A DNA stretch of 64,000 nt from Rikenellaceae bacterium (GCA_015060045.1 SUZH01000004.1:1-64000), one strand, 5' to 3'. Counted from the first letter of the stretch, positions 26,359 through 35,307 are shown. The notes: generated by a model from the sequence alone, not told the origin. Translations and numbers: made by a program.

Positions 26359-27201
26359 TTACTTCAAATCCGTAATCAGCGAGAAATCCTGATCACCATA
26401 ATCCAAGTTCTCACCGCCCATACCCCAGATGAAGGTGTAGTTGTGCGTAGCGGCGGCGCTGTGGATCGACCACTCGGGCGAGAGGACAGCCTGATCGTTG
26501 TGCATCCAGATGTGGCGCGTCTCATCAACCTCGCCCATCAGGTGGCAAACGGCATCCGTCTCGGGTACCTCGAAATAGAAGTAGGCCTCCATGCGGCGCG
26601 AGTGAACGTGTGCCGGCATGGTGTTCCATACGCTACCCGTAGCAAGCTCCGTCATACCCATCTGCAGCTGGCAGGTCGGCAGCACCTGGTTTACGATCAT
26701 CTTGTTGATGTTTCTTTCGTTCGAGCCCTCCAACGAACCCATGTGGGCAACGATGGCATCGTCCTTCGTGATCTTCTTGTCGGGATAGGTCATGTGGGCC
26801 GTGCAGGAGTTGAAGTAGAACTTGGCAGGGTTGGCCTTGTCTACGCTCTCGAACGTAACCTCACGGTCACCGGCACCGAGGTAGAGGGCCTGCTTGTAAT
26901 CCAGCTCATAAACCTGGTCACCGGCCTTCACTACGCCCTTGCCACCTACGTTGAAGATACCCAGCTCGCGGCGGGTCAGGAAGTAGGGAGCCTTCAGCGG
27001 ATCGATGGCCTCGAGCTTGAGGACCTCCTCAACGGGCATCGCGCCACCTACGACCATGCGGTCATACATCGAATAGACCATGTTAACCTCGTCGGCAGCA
27101 AATACCGTCTCGATGAGGAAATCACGGCGCATGCGCTTCGTGTCATAATGCTTGGCATCCTCGGGATGCGCTGCATAGCGAACTTCGTAATTGGTTTTCA
27201 T
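26359..27201 (-). CDS. kduI: 5-keto-4-deoxyuronate isomerase KduI
   Basis: A 280-residue cupin-type, zinc-dependent isomerase converting 5-keto-4-deoxyuronate to 2,5-diketo-3-deoxygluconate, downstream of polysaccharide lyases. Seen: YAAHPEDAKHYDTKRMRRDFL at the N-terminus, LGAGDREVTF, the metal-binding cluster PAHVHSRRMEAYFYFEV near 200, and HNYTFIWGMGGEN. Length is exact for the family. It precedes kduD, which performs the next step. Confidence 0.97.
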   Translation of the reverse strand: MKTNYEVRYAAHPEDAKHYDTKRMRRDFLIETVFAADEVNMVYSMYDRMVVGGAMPVEEVLKLEAIDPLKAPYFLTRRELGIFNVGGKGVVKAGDQVYELDYKQALYLGAGDREVTFESVDKANPAKFYFNSCTAHMTYPDKKITKDDAIVAHMGSLEGSNERNINKMIVNQVLPTCQLQMGMTELATGSVWNTMPAHVHSRRMEAYFYFEVPETDAVCHLMGEVDETRHIWMHNDQAVLSPEWSIHSAAATHNYTFIWGMGGENLDYGDQDFSLITDLK

Positions 27202-27278
27202 CTTGAAAGTGATTATTAGATTGTTTGTTTAGTTGTTTGCTTGGTTATCCGTTTTTGTCGGAACACTTTTTATCCAAA

Positions 27279-27286
27279 CAAAGTTA
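27279..27286 (-). promoter_or_regulatory. Promoter -7 box of kduI
   Basis: TAACTTTG on the minus strand, giving a leader of about 70 nt. Confidence 0.6.
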
Positions 27287-27332
27287 GTGAAAGGAAATGA
27301 AAATTCCAAGCCCGCGCGCCTAATTCTACTAT

Positions 27333-27362
27333 AAAAAAAAGAGCTATCGGTGTGATAGCTCT
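27333..27362 (-). terminator. Terminator of the S24 repressor gene
   Basis: AGAGCTATC and GATAGCTCT form the stem; on the minus strand eight T follow. Confidence 0.85.
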
Positions 27363-27388
27363 TGTAGATCGGTCGTGTGGGCCTTTTT

Positions 27389-28060
27389 TTAGCGCATCGA
27401 ATTCATGCGGATCGAGGCCTTTACCAGGGCGATGGCGCGGATGCGGTTGATGGCAACATCCTTGTCGGCGTGGTGGGGGTTCTGGCTGACGAGCTTGACG
27501 TAGCCCTCCCGATCCGATTTCTGGATATATTTTACGGTGATGTACTCCTCGCCGTCGATATCGATCGAGAGCAGGTACATATCACCCCAGAAGATATCTT
27601 CGATGTTTTGCAGCTGCTTGTAGAGCACGATGTCGCCACTCTTCAGCAACGGGTACATCGAGTCACCGGCAATGTAGATCGCACCGTCGCACTTCGGCAG
27701 GTTGGGAATGTGGATGAAGTTGACGGGTTTGAACTCCTCCTGGCGGGTAAATAAGGGAACGAGGCCGGCCGTGCCTTCGATCGAATAGAGCGGAACACTC
27801 TGCAGGGGAAGCGAGTTGTCGGTGCGGTGGGTAAAGGTATGCAATTCGGGCTTGGCGTTGAACATCTCACCCGTGCCGTGTTCAAGCCATTCGGGGTTAA
27901 TGTTCAATTCCTGAACCAGGATGTTTCGGTTGCGCATCGAGAGGCCGGCCTTGCCTGTTTCGATCATCGAGAGTGCCGCTTTGCCTACGCCAAGTCGCTG
28001 AGCCAATTGCTCTTGGGTCATGCCCAGCTGTTTGCGTATCAATTTTACCCGCGTGTTCAT
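27389..28060 (-). CDS. Phage-type repressor, XRE HTH plus S24 peptidase
   Basis: A 223-residue transcription regulator of the CI/LexA-like type. Residues 1-60 form an XRE helix-turn-helix (MTQEQLAQRLGVGKAALSMIETGK). Residues about 85-215 are the S24 autoprotease domain with S134 in GDSMYP and K177 in YITVKYI. An Ala-Gly pair at 98-99 (EGTAGLV) sits where such proteins cut themselves. It is therefore expected to be inactivated during DNA damage. It is divergent from the small ORF and terminase gene, with overlapping promoters between them. Confidence 0.92.
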   Translation of the reverse strand: MNTRVKLIRKQLGMTQEQLAQRLGVGKAALSMIETGKAGLSMRNRNILVQELNINPEWLEHGTGEMFNAKPELHTFTHRTDNSLPLQSVPLYSIEGTAGLVPLFTRQEEFKPVNFIHIPNLPKCDGAIYIAGDSMYPLLKSGDIVLYKQLQNIEDIFWGDMYLLSIDIDGEEYITVKYIQKSDREGYVKLVSQNPHHADKDVAINRIRAIALVKASIRMNSMR

Positions 28061-28083
28061 ATTTGTGTTATTGGAAAATTTTA

Positions 28084-28125
28084 TATCAAAAATTTAACTT
28101 TTGAAGTATCAAAATCAATTTTTGA
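28084..28125. promoter_or_regulatory. Tandem operator-like dyads
   Basis: Two similar dyads follow each other: TATCAAAA...TTTTGAA and TATCAAAA...TTTTTGAA, about 23 bp apart. They lie beside both divergent promoters and are likely binding sites of the S24 repressor. This is inferred. Confidence 0.45.
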
Positions 28126-28128
28126 ACC

Positions 28129-28136
28129 TATATTTG
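28129..28136 (+). promoter_or_regulatory. Rightward promoter -7 box toward the terminase
   Basis: TATATTTG. It faces the leftward box at 28143-28150 with only 6 bp between. Confidence 0.6.
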
Positions 28137-28142
28137 CACTTG

Positions 28143-28150
28143 CAAAGTTA
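28143..28150 (-). promoter_or_regulatory. Leftward promoter -7 box of the repressor gene
   Basis: TAACTTTG on the minus strand with TTTG 19 bp upstream (28170-28173). Confidence 0.65.
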
Positions 28151-28202
28151 AGAAGTTTGTCTAAAAAAACAAATATTTTTTGTTAAAAAATTCACTATTT
28201 CA

Positions 28203-28496
28203 ATGATTTTTACCATTTCATCTCAACTTTACCGCGAAACATTGGCGCTTTTGAAGGAGAAAATCGGGGCGCGCAGCTACTTCTCGGGCTCCTTTTCTTT
28301 CGACGTGGAGGGGCTTGCCTGCCGCATGGTGGTGAGCTGTTTTGTCTATCGTCGTGAGGTGCGTATGCCCGAGGGGGCGCACGAGGCCATCGTGGATCTT
28401 GTGCCCGTCTGGTGGGAGTTCCACACAGCCGATGAAAACGGCGAGCTGCTCAACGATTTCTCCTTTGACGAACTGCGTACGCTACTTCGCGAGTAA
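28203..28496 (+). CDS. Hypothetical protein next to the terminase
   Basis: A 97-residue protein I do not recognise. It is acidic near the C-terminus (LLNDFSFDELRTLLRE) and has a mixed alpha/beta pattern (FDVEGLACRMVVSCFVYRREV). No signal peptide or membrane segment is seen. It starts about 60 nt after the rightward promoter and precedes the terminase gene by 141 bp. Its position suggests one transcription unit with the terminase, controlled by the divergent repressor. Confidence 0.65.
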   Translation: MIFTISSQLYRETLALLKEKIGARSYFSGSFSFDVEGLACRMVVSCFVYRREVRMPEGAHEAIVDLVPVWWEFHTADENGELLNDFSFDELRTLLRE

Positions 28497-28637
28497 CCTC
28501 ATTTCGGGTTCGGTTTTGCCTCTCTTCGGGCGCGGCAACGCCCACCGATCCCGCTTGTTAACCGATTCCGCCCGTCGTGTTGCCGCACAAGGGAGTCAAG
28601 AGGAGGGGGAAGCCCCTCCTTTATATTAAATAAGTAT

Positions 28638-30047
28638 ATGCAACATTCATTCCTCGATTTTGCCCGTGCGGTTTATCCCTTTTTGGAGTTTGAACCGTTT
28701 CATGAGACCTACTATCGCGTGCTGGAGGCCTTTGCCGAGGGGCGGATTCGTCGCCTGGTGGTTACCATGCCTCCCCAACACGGCAAGAGCATGGGCGCTA
28801 CGACCCTCTTGCCGGCCTATCTTTTGGGCCTTAATCCCGACATGCGCGTGGCGATTGCCTCCTATTCGGCCAATCTCGCCTCGAAGTTCAACCGCCGCGT
28901 ACAGCGCATCCTCGATTCGCGCGAATATGCCGAACTATTTCCTGCGACGACCATCAAGCAGGGTACCCGCCCGCTGGGCTATATCCGCACCTCGGACGAG
29001 GTGGAGATTATCGACCACAAGGGGTCGCTCTTGTCGGTCGGGCGCGAAGGATCGCTCACGGGCAATCGCGTCGATTGCTTTATTCTCGATGACCTCTATA
29101 AAGATGCCATGGAGGCCAATTCGCCGCTCGTCAGGGCCAACTGCTGGGAGTGGTATACCTCGGTTGTCAGGACGCGCATGCACAACCTGTCGCGCGAGCT
29201 GATCGTCTTTACACGCTGGCACGAGGAGGATTTGATCGGTGAACTGATGCGACGAGAACGCTTCGTTGCACTGACCGAGTGGTCGCAACTGGAGGCGGTG
29301 GACGAGGATACGTGGCTGCACCTGAATTTCGAGGCCTTGAAGGTCTCACCGCCGACCGAGTTAGACCCGCGTGCGGAGGGTGAAGCGCTTTGGGAGAACC
29401 AGCAGGGCGCCAAGCTCCTCGCTATGAAACGTAAACTCGACCCCATGCAGTTCGAGGCGATGTATCAAGGCCACCCCACGGCGCGCGAAGGGTTACTCTA
29501 CGGGGCAAACTTCAACGTGTACGATCGTCTGCCGCGCGAAATTGTCCGCCTGGCCTCCTATACCGATACGGCCGATGTGGGCGACGACTACCTCTGCTCG
29601 CTCAGCTATGCCGTCGATGCCGATGGGGTGATTTATATCACCGATTGTGTCTATACGCGTGAGGCGATGGAGCAGACGGAGGGGATGGTGGCCGAGATGC
29701 TGCGCCGCAGCGGGACGCGCCATGCGCTCATCGAGAGTAACAACGGCGGTCGAGGCTTTGCCCGTGCCGTGCAGCAGCTTGTCCCCGAGGTGCGCATCGA
29801 GTGGTTTCACCAAAGCGGCAATAAGGAGGCACGTATCCTGTCGAATGCCCCCACGGTGCAGCATCTGATCCGTTTTCCGCGCGGGTGGGAGCACTCTTGG
29901 CCCGAATTGTATCAACACCTGACGACCTATCGCCGTACGTTCCGCGCCAATCGCTGGCACGATGCAGCCGATGTAGTGACGGGTATTGTCGAGCGAGAGG
30001 TGGTGGATAAAGCAAAAAGCAGACTCCGAGGAGTGAGGTTTTTGTAA
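28638..30047 (+). CDS. Phage terminase large subunit-like protein
   Basis: A 469-residue DNA-packaging ATPase/nuclease homologue. The ATPase half shows Walker A PPQHGKS (45-51), an adenine-side segment VAIASYSANLASKFNRR, and Walker B VDCFILDDLYKD near 146-157. The C-terminal nuclease half starts near 300 (SYTDTADVGDDYLCSL) and has the family's IESNNGGRGFARAV and a late DAADVVTGI. All main motifs look intact and the length is normal. No portal, capsid, small terminase or integrase gene is in the window, so it is either a prophage remnant or has been put to another use. Confidence 0.88.
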   Translation: MQHSFLDFARAVYPFLEFEPFHETYYRVLEAFAEGRIRRLVVTMPPQHGKSMGATTLLPAYLLGLNPDMRVAIASYSANLASKFNRRVQRILDSREYAELFPATTIKQGTRPLGYIRTSDEVEIIDHKGSLLSVGREGSLTGNRVDCFILDDLYKDAMEANSPLVRANCWEWYTSVVRTRMHNLSRELIVFTRWHEEDLIGELMRRERFVALTEWSQLEAVDEDTWLHLNFEALKVSPPTELDPRAEGEALWENQQGAKLLAMKRKLDPMQFEAMYQGHPTAREGLLYGANFNVYDRLPREIVRLASYTDTADVGDDYLCSLSYAVDADGVIYITDCVYTREAMEQTEGMVAEMLRRSGTRHALIESNNGGRGFARAVQQLVPEVRIEWFHQSGNKEARILSNAPTVQHLIRFPRGWEHSWPELYQHLTTYRRTFRANRWHDAADVVTGIVEREVVDKAKSRLRGVRFL

Positions 30048-30098
30048 GATGAAAGTTGAGAATGGAAAGTTAAAAGTTAATTTGTCTTGCTTTCATCC

Positions 30099-30156
30099 GC
30101 ACAACAAAATAAAGGGAGATAGCCTAAAAAGGTGGCTATCTCCCATTTTGTTGTGC
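30099..30156. terminator. Long nested hairpin, probably a bidirectional terminator
   Basis: GCACAACAAAAT and ATTTTGTTGTGC form the outer stem; GGGAGATAGCC and GGCTATCTCCC form the inner stem. It lies between the converging terminase and tsaD genes. On both sides are AAAGTTGA-type repeats in inverted orientation (about 30053-30082 and 30162-30195), so the whole block could also be a small non-autonomous element. Confidence 0.7.
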
Positions 30157-30193
30157 TAACTAATTTTCAACTTTCAACTCTCAACTTTCAACT

Positions 30194-31225
30194 TTACAGC
30201 AGTTCTTCCAAACGTGCCACGGGGGCGATGTCGAGCGACGAAAATTCATCCTTCTGGTAGCGGTGATAACCGGCCATGGCGATCATGGCAGCATTGTCGG
30301 TCGTGAACTTGAATTCGGGCAGGAAGGTTCGCCAACCGCGTTTTTTGCCCTCGGCTACGATACCGTTGCGCAGGCCCGAGTTGGCCGAAACACCACCCGC
30401 GATGGCGATGTCGCGGATGCCCGTCTCCTTCGATACGCGGACGAGCTGCTTGAGGAGAATTTCGACGATGGTCGTCTGCAACGAAGCACACAGGTCGGCC
30501 TTGTTTTGCTCGATGAAGTCGGGATTCTCCTTCACGGCGTCGCGCAGTGTATAGAGGAACGAGGTCTTCAGGCCCGAGAATGAGTAGTTGAATCCATCGA
30601 CATGGGGGCGCGCAAAGTGGAACGCCTTGGGGTCGCCCTCCTGTGCCAAACGGTCAATCACCGGGCCGCCCGGGTAGGGGAGTCCCATCACCTTGGCGCA
30701 CTTATCGAACGCCTCACCGGCTGCGTCGTCGATCGTCGTACCGAGAATCTCCATTTCGGTGGCCGAGTCCACGCGCACGATCTGCGTATGGCCACCACTG
30801 ACCAAAAGGCAGAGGAACGGGAAACGCGGGTGCGGCAGCTCACGATCCGGCAGGTCGATTAGGTGCGATAAGATATGTCCCTGCAGGTGGTTGACCTCGA
30901 CCATCGGAATATTTTGCGCGATCGAAAGCCCCTTGGCAAACGATACACCCACCAAGAGCGAACCGACCAGACCTGGGCCGCGCGTAAAGGCGATGGCGTC
31001 GATCTCCTCGATCTTGACTCCTGCCTCCTTCAAGGCGGTATCCACGACGGGAATGATGTTTTGCTGGTGGGCACGTGAAGCCAACTCGGGGATCACGCCG
31101 CCGTATTTGACGTGTACGGCCTGCGAGGCGATCACGTTCGAGAGCAGTACGTTGTTCCTAAGGACGGCAGCCGACGTATCGTCGCACGACGACTCGATGC
31201 CTAATATGGTGATATCTCCGTTCAT
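30194..31225 (-). CDS. tsaD: tRNA N6-adenosine threonylcarbamoyltransferase TsaD
   Basis: A 343-residue enzyme that, with TsaB and TsaE, transfers threonylcarbamoyl to A37 of ANN-reading tRNAs. Seen: ILGIESSCDDTSAAV at the N-terminus, the metal-binding histidines in VNHLQGHILSHL near 112, LLVSGGHTQIV, LPYPGGPVIDRLA, and the late GGVSANSGLR and TTDNAAMIA. I chose the ATG at 31225; a TACCTTTG promoter box lies 6 bp upstream, so starts further up would not be transcribed and the mRNA is nearly leaderless. Confidence 0.97.
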   Translation of the reverse strand: MNGDITILGIESSCDDTSAAVLRNNVLLSNVIASQAVHVKYGGVIPELASRAHQQNIIPVVDTALKEAGVKIEEIDAIAFTRGPGLVGSLLVGVSFAKGLSIAQNIPMVEVNHLQGHILSHLIDLPDRELPHPRFPFLCLLVSGGHTQIVRVDSATEMEILGTTIDDAAGEAFDKCAKVMGLPYPGGPVIDRLAQEGDPKAFHFARPHVDGFNYSFSGLKTSFLYTLRDAVKENPDFIEQNKADLCASLQTTIVEILLKQLVRVSKETGIRDIAIAGGVSANSGLRNGIVAEGKKRGWRTFLPEFKFTTDNAAMIAMAGYHRYQKDEFSSLDIAPVARLEELL

Positions 31226-31231
31226 ATAGGG

Positions 31232-31239
31232 CAAAGGTA
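31232..31239 (-). promoter_or_regulatory. Promoter -7 box of tsaD
   Basis: TACCTTTG on the minus strand, only 6 bp before the start codon. Confidence 0.6.
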
Positions 31240-31292
31240 CAAAAAGAAAATGAGTTCGATACGCGGTCGAACTCATTTTTCTTGTCAATCCC

Positions 31293-32672
31293 TTATAAAA
31301 GCCCCTTAATCCATCGGAAAAGCGAGTAGGGCATGTAGCGTAGCGGCAGGTCGAACGCCGTAGTGGTTGAGACTACCGAACGGCGATGCGAGAAGCAGAG
31401 GTAGGAGTCGTAGCCGTGATAGCTACCCATGCCCGATTGGCCGACTCCGCCAAAGGGGATGCGCTCGTTGGCGATGTGCATGATCGTATCGTTGAGGCAC
31501 GCACCACCCGACGAAGTGCGCTGCAGCACCTCCCGGCGGTTCTTCTTGCCGAAGAAGTAGAGCGCCAACGGTTTCTCGCGCTCGGTGATGTAGACGATCA
31601 CCTCCTCGATTTGGCGGAAGGGAACCACGGGCAGAATCGGACCGAAAATCTCCTCCTGCATCACGCTGTCTGTCGGCTTTGTGCCCTCCAGAATGGTCGG
31701 TGCGATGTAACGCTCGGCGCGATCGGTGCGACCGCCATAAAGAACCTTGCCCTCCTTTAGATAGCCCGTCAGACGGTCAAAGGCGCGCTCATTTACGATG
31801 CGGACAAAGTGGCGGCTTGCTTTCGGGTCTTCTCCCAGCAAAGCGCGGAAGGCCTTTTCGATCTCGCTCAGCAGCTCCTCGCGGACCTCCTCGTGCACCA
31901 TCAGGTAGTCGGGCGCGATGCAGGTCTGACCTGCATTGAGCGACTTGCCCCAGGCGATGCGCTTGGCTGCCACCTTCAGATCGGCATCCCGATCCACGAT
32001 GCAGGGGCTCTTACCACCCAGCTCTAACGTGACGGGGGTGAGGTTTTTCGAGGCGGCCTCCATCACCTTGCGCCCCAGGTCGGGACTGCCGGTGAAGAAG
32101 ATGTGGTCGAAACGCTCGGCCAGGAGTTGGCCGTTTACCTCACGATTGCCCTGCACGAGGGCTACATAACGCTCTTCGAAGGTGTCGCGGATCAGCTCGC
32201 CCAGCACGCGCGAAACGTTCGGCACGTAGGGCGAGGGCTTCAGCATCGCCGTACAACCTGCCGAGATAGCACCTACGAGCGGATTGAGCAGCAACTGCAC
32301 GGGGTAGTTCCAGGGGGCGATGATCAGCGCCGAACCCAGCGACTCGGTGATGACGCGGCTACGCGAGGGGAACATCTTGAGCGGCGAGCAGACGCGACGG
32401 GGGCGCATCCACCCCTTGAGGTGCTTCAGGTGGTTCTTGATCTCGCCCCGTACGATGCTCAGCTCGGTCATGTAGGCCTCTTCGTAGGATTTGTGCAGGT
32501 CCTGCCACAGCGCTTCGGCGAGCGGCTGCTCCCACTTTTTAAGCCCCTCGGCAAGGCGGCGGAGCTGTTCTCGGCGGAAGTCGCAGGAGCGCGTAGCGCC
32601 CGATCGGAAGTAGGCGCGCTGCTCCTCGATAAGGTGCAGGATTGTTGCGTGGGGTGTGTTTTGCAGTGTCAT
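31293..32672 (-). CDS. Aldehyde dehydrogenase (class III-like)
   Basis: A 459-residue NAD(P)-dependent aldehyde dehydrogenase of the short, ALDH3-like type. Seen: APWNYPVQLLLNPL, the coenzyme loop FTGSPDLGRKV, the general base Glu in TLELGGKSP near 211, the catalytic Cys in NAGQTCIAPDYL near 245, EEIFGPILPV, and a C-terminal GVGQSGMGSYHG. It oxidises medium or long aliphatic or aromatic aldehydes in related proteins. It starts 6 bp after the SDR gene, suggesting a shared pathway, perhaps for lipid-derived aldehydes given the FadL gene upstream (inferred). Confidence 0.92.
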   Translation of the reverse strand: MTLQNTPHATILHLIEEQRAYFRSGATRSCDFRREQLRRLAEGLKKWEQPLAEALWQDLHKSYEEAYMTELSIVRGEIKNHLKHLKGWMRPRRVCSPLKMFPSRSRVITESLGSALIIAPWNYPVQLLLNPLVGAISAGCTAMLKPSPYVPNVSRVLGELIRDTFEERYVALVQGNREVNGQLLAERFDHIFFTGSPDLGRKVMEAASKNLTPVTLELGGKSPCIVDRDADLKVAAKRIAWGKSLNAGQTCIAPDYLMVHEEVREELLSEIEKAFRALLGEDPKASRHFVRIVNERAFDRLTGYLKEGKVLYGGRTDRAERYIAPTILEGTKPTDSVMQEEIFGPILPVVPFRQIEEVIVYITEREKPLALYFFGKKNRREVLQRTSSGGACLNDTIMHIANERIPFGGVGQSGMGSYHGYDSYLCFSHRRSVVSTTTAFDLPLRYMPYSLFRWIKGLL

Positions 32673-32678
32673 AGTGGA

Positions 32679-33491
32679 TTACTTTTTGCGACCCGTAAAG
32701 TGGTCCATCGTGTGATAAACGCCAAAGAGCTTGCCAAACATAAAATCGAATACCGGGGTGGGGAAGATACCCTGCAGGAAACGCACGATGTGGAATCCCC
32801 ACGGAATACCGTTGAAAGTCTGGTTGCGCTCGATCGAGCGGAGAATCTTGCGCGCGGTGTTCTCGGGGTCGAGGATCGGCATAAACCAGCGCGACTGCAC
32901 GCCGTCGAACATGCCTGTATTGATGTAGTAGGGGGCGATGGTCGTGATATGTACGTTGCTCTTGCGCTCCTTCAGCTCCACGCGTAGCGAGTCTGACCAA
33001 CCAATCACGGCCCACTTTGAAGCGGCATAGGCCGACATGCGCGGGTTAGCCAGCAGACCGGCTGCCGAGGCGATGTTGCAGAGGTGGCCCTCGTTGCGCG
33101 CAAGCATGTCGGGCAGGATCTCCAGCGCGATATTCATCGGGGCGATGGCGTTGATCTCCATCGTGCGACGAATCTCATCGGCGGTCAGTCCGTCGAAATA
33201 TTGGTTGCCGGTGACAATACCGGCGCAGTTGATCAGCAGATCGACGCGACCGGCCTCCTGCTTGGCTTTGGCGTAGGCTGCTTGGATTTGTGCAAGGTCC
33301 GAGACGTCGACCTGCGTACCGATCACCTTGCCCAGCGAGGCGAACTCCCGACAGGTGGCAGCGATGCTTTGGGCGTTGATGTCCCAGATAAGGAGCGTTT
33401 CAGCCCCCTTCTCGAGGCAACGACGGCCCATGATGCGGCCGATGCCCGAGGCTCCACCCGTGATTAATACAACTTTACCCTTGATTTTCAT
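32679..33491 (-). CDS. Short-chain dehydrogenase/reductase
   Basis: A 270-residue NAD(P)-dependent oxidoreductase of the classical SDR type. Seen: VLITGGASGIGRIMG at the N-terminus, NCAGIV near 88, and the catalytic SAYAASKWAVIGW. The C-terminus is long and hydrophobic (FNGIPWGFHIVRFLQGIFPTPVFDFMFGKLFG), as in lipid-acting or membrane-associated SDRs. The ATG at 33491 matches the family start; the upstream extension overlaps the fadL terminator. It is in one unit with the aldehyde dehydrogenase. Confidence 0.88.
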   Translation of the reverse strand: MKIKGKVVLITGGASGIGRIMGRRCLEKGAETLLIWDINAQSIAATCREFASLGKVIGTQVDVSDLAQIQAAYAKAKQEAGRVDLLINCAGIVTGNQYFDGLTADEIRRTMEINAIAPMNIALEILPDMLARNEGHLCNIASAAGLLANPRMSAYAASKWAVIGWSDSLRVELKERKSNVHITTIAPYYINTGMFDGVQSRWFMPILDPENTARKILRSIERNQTFNGIPWGFHIVRFLQGIFPTPVFDFMFGKLFGVYHTMDHFTGRKK

Positions 33492-33521
33492 TGTAATTGG
33501 ATTTTTTGTATTTAGATACAA

Positions 33522-33560
33522 AAACGGTGCTTGACATCCGATTGTTGCCAAGCACCGTTT
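33522..33560 (-). terminator. Terminator of the FadL-type gene
   Basis: AAACGGTGCTT (33522-33532) pairs perfectly with AAGCACCGTTT (33550-33560). A T-rich run follows on the minus strand. It separates the porin gene from the SDR. Confidence 0.8.
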
Positions 33561-33581
33561 GCTTTTGTGGTCAAATTCGGA

Positions 33582-35009
33582 TTAGAACTTGAAATCCAGA
33601 CCGATACCCCAAGCCATCGAGGTACGATCGTAGAGGTCGGTGAAGTCGATACCGTTCGAATCCTGACCCTTGCTCGTCACCTCCTCGTAGAAGGTCGGCA
33701 TCACGCCCAGGTTGATGCGCAGCAGGTCACAAACCTGGTAAGCGGCACCAATACCCGTCGACCACGACGGCGTCGAGAAGTTCATGTCCGAGTAAGCATT
33801 CTCGTTCATGTCGAGCTGCGTGCGCTGAACACCACAGCTTACGAGCCACTTCTTCGAGATCTGCCACTCGGCACCTACGAGGTACTCCATCGTGTTACCC
33901 TCGATGCAGCTCGAGAACGAGTTCTCGGCGTCCTTGTCGAAGTAGAGGTGGTACTCGGCCGTGATCTTCACGGGACCGCACTGACGGCTGGCGGCCAGGG
34001 CCAACAGGGCAGGCGTCTCAGCCTTTACCTTCGAGCCGTCGGCGAAAATGCCGTTGATCACGGGATCCTTAGCCGATACCTCAGCCGATTTGATCTCCAG
34101 CTCGGTACCCATCTTGAACTCATACTTGGCCGAAGCAGCCCACTTGCCCTTCTGGAAGTAGAGAGCCAGCACGGGGCTGATCGAGTTGCCCGTCTGCTCC
34201 ACGTCGAGGATGTGATCCGACGTCAGGGCAGCATACTGCGTAGCGGCAGCAGCCAGCTGGGGATTCATTGCACCGAGCTTAGCACCTACAGCCTGGAAGA
34301 ACTGGGGAGCCGACATCATGGCACCATTCAGACCCAGGGCAGCGCAGGTGGGGTTGATCTGGATGTTCTTCATGTAACCCTCATAAGCGTTCGAGGTGGT
34401 GCTGTAGCGAACCATAGCGGCAGCCGACAACCAGTCGGTGATGCGGAAGGCTACACCGGCGTTGAAGGCGAGCGTCTGCGACGAACCCTTCAGGTACATA
34501 TCCATATTATACTGGTTAGCCGAGAGACCGAATGCCTGACCCAGGTTCGATACGCCTACGGGCAGTACCGAGAACTGACGCTCGAACGAACCGAGACCGC
34601 CCTCAAACTCCAGCGAACCACCGCCACCGTTTACGCCCATACCGAGCATGATGGCCCAACGGTTCTTCTTCCACGTCAGGTGTACCGAGGGAATTACCGG
34701 CGAGAATACCTCACCCTTGAACTCCTTGCTTGCCTGGCCGTTGTTGGCTGCACCCATAGCGAAGGGGGCAAAGGTCGAGTTGATGGTACGGGTCTGCTTG
34801 GCCATCTGGTCGTTGATACCCAGGTGCCAGCCGTCCTCCATGAAGGCCGTACCGGCGGGGTTGTTATACACAGCGTCGGTGTCGAGGGTCGTACCGCGAG
34901 CAATGCTGCGCAGGAAGGCAGCACTCTGGTTCGTGTTGGTCATCGGGCCACCGGCCATTGCCGTCGTAACCGTAGCCAGCGACAGCAGAATCGTAAAGAT
35001 TTTTTTCAT
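33582..35009 (-). CDS. OmpP1/FadL-type outer-membrane protein
   Basis: A 475-residue outer-membrane beta-barrel. A signal peptide is clear (KKIFTILLSLATVTTAMAGG). The N-terminal plug has the family pattern FLRSIARGTTLDTDAVYNNPAGTAFM, and the rest is alternating strand-like sequence rich in Gly, Asn and aromatics, ending in Phe (IGLDFKF) as expected for barrel assembly. FadL proteins let hydrophobic compounds such as long-chain fatty acids pass. A CATCTTTG box at 35120-35127 may be its promoter, giving a leader of about 100 nt. Confidence 0.9.
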   Translation of the reverse strand: MKKIFTILLSLATVTTAMAGGPMTNTNQSAAFLRSIARGTTLDTDAVYNNPAGTAFMEDGWHLGINDQMAKQTRTINSTFAPFAMGAANNGQASKEFKGEVFSPVIPSVHLTWKKNRWAIMLGMGVNGGGGSLEFEGGLGSFERQFSVLPVGVSNLGQAFGLSANQYNMDMYLKGSSQTLAFNAGVAFRITDWLSAAAMVRYSTTSNAYEGYMKNIQINPTCAALGLNGAMMSAPQFFQAVGAKLGAMNPQLAAAATQYAALTSDHILDVEQTGNSISPVLALYFQKGKWAASAKYEFKMGTELEIKSAEVSAKDPVINGIFADGSKVKAETPALLALAASRQCGPVKITAEYHLYFDKDAENSFSSCIEGNTMEYLVGAEWQISKKWLVSCGVQRTQLDMNENAYSDMNFSTPSWSTGIGAAYQVCDLLRINLGVMPTFYEEVTSKGQDSNGIDFTDLYDRTSMAWGIGLDFKF

Positions 35010-35307
35010 CTTGTAAAGTTTAAGTTTAACAACTTCGTCGGATCGTGTGGATCACGACTCGATAATTTTCGCGATTAATTTATAAGTGTAAATGCGCCCT
35101 TTGGGCTCAATTACGGCCGCAAAGATGCGCATTTAATCCAAAATAGACAAACAAAAGTGGCAAAATGGCCAAAAAGAGGACGAAAAGCGGGCTTTTAGGG
35201 ATAAAAAACCGAAAAAATGGGGTGAAATTCGACTTGTTACCCTGCTTGAGTGGGTGAATAAGTGTTCTAAATTTCGGATTTAACGGCCGAAAATTCCGAT
35301 TTTAGGC

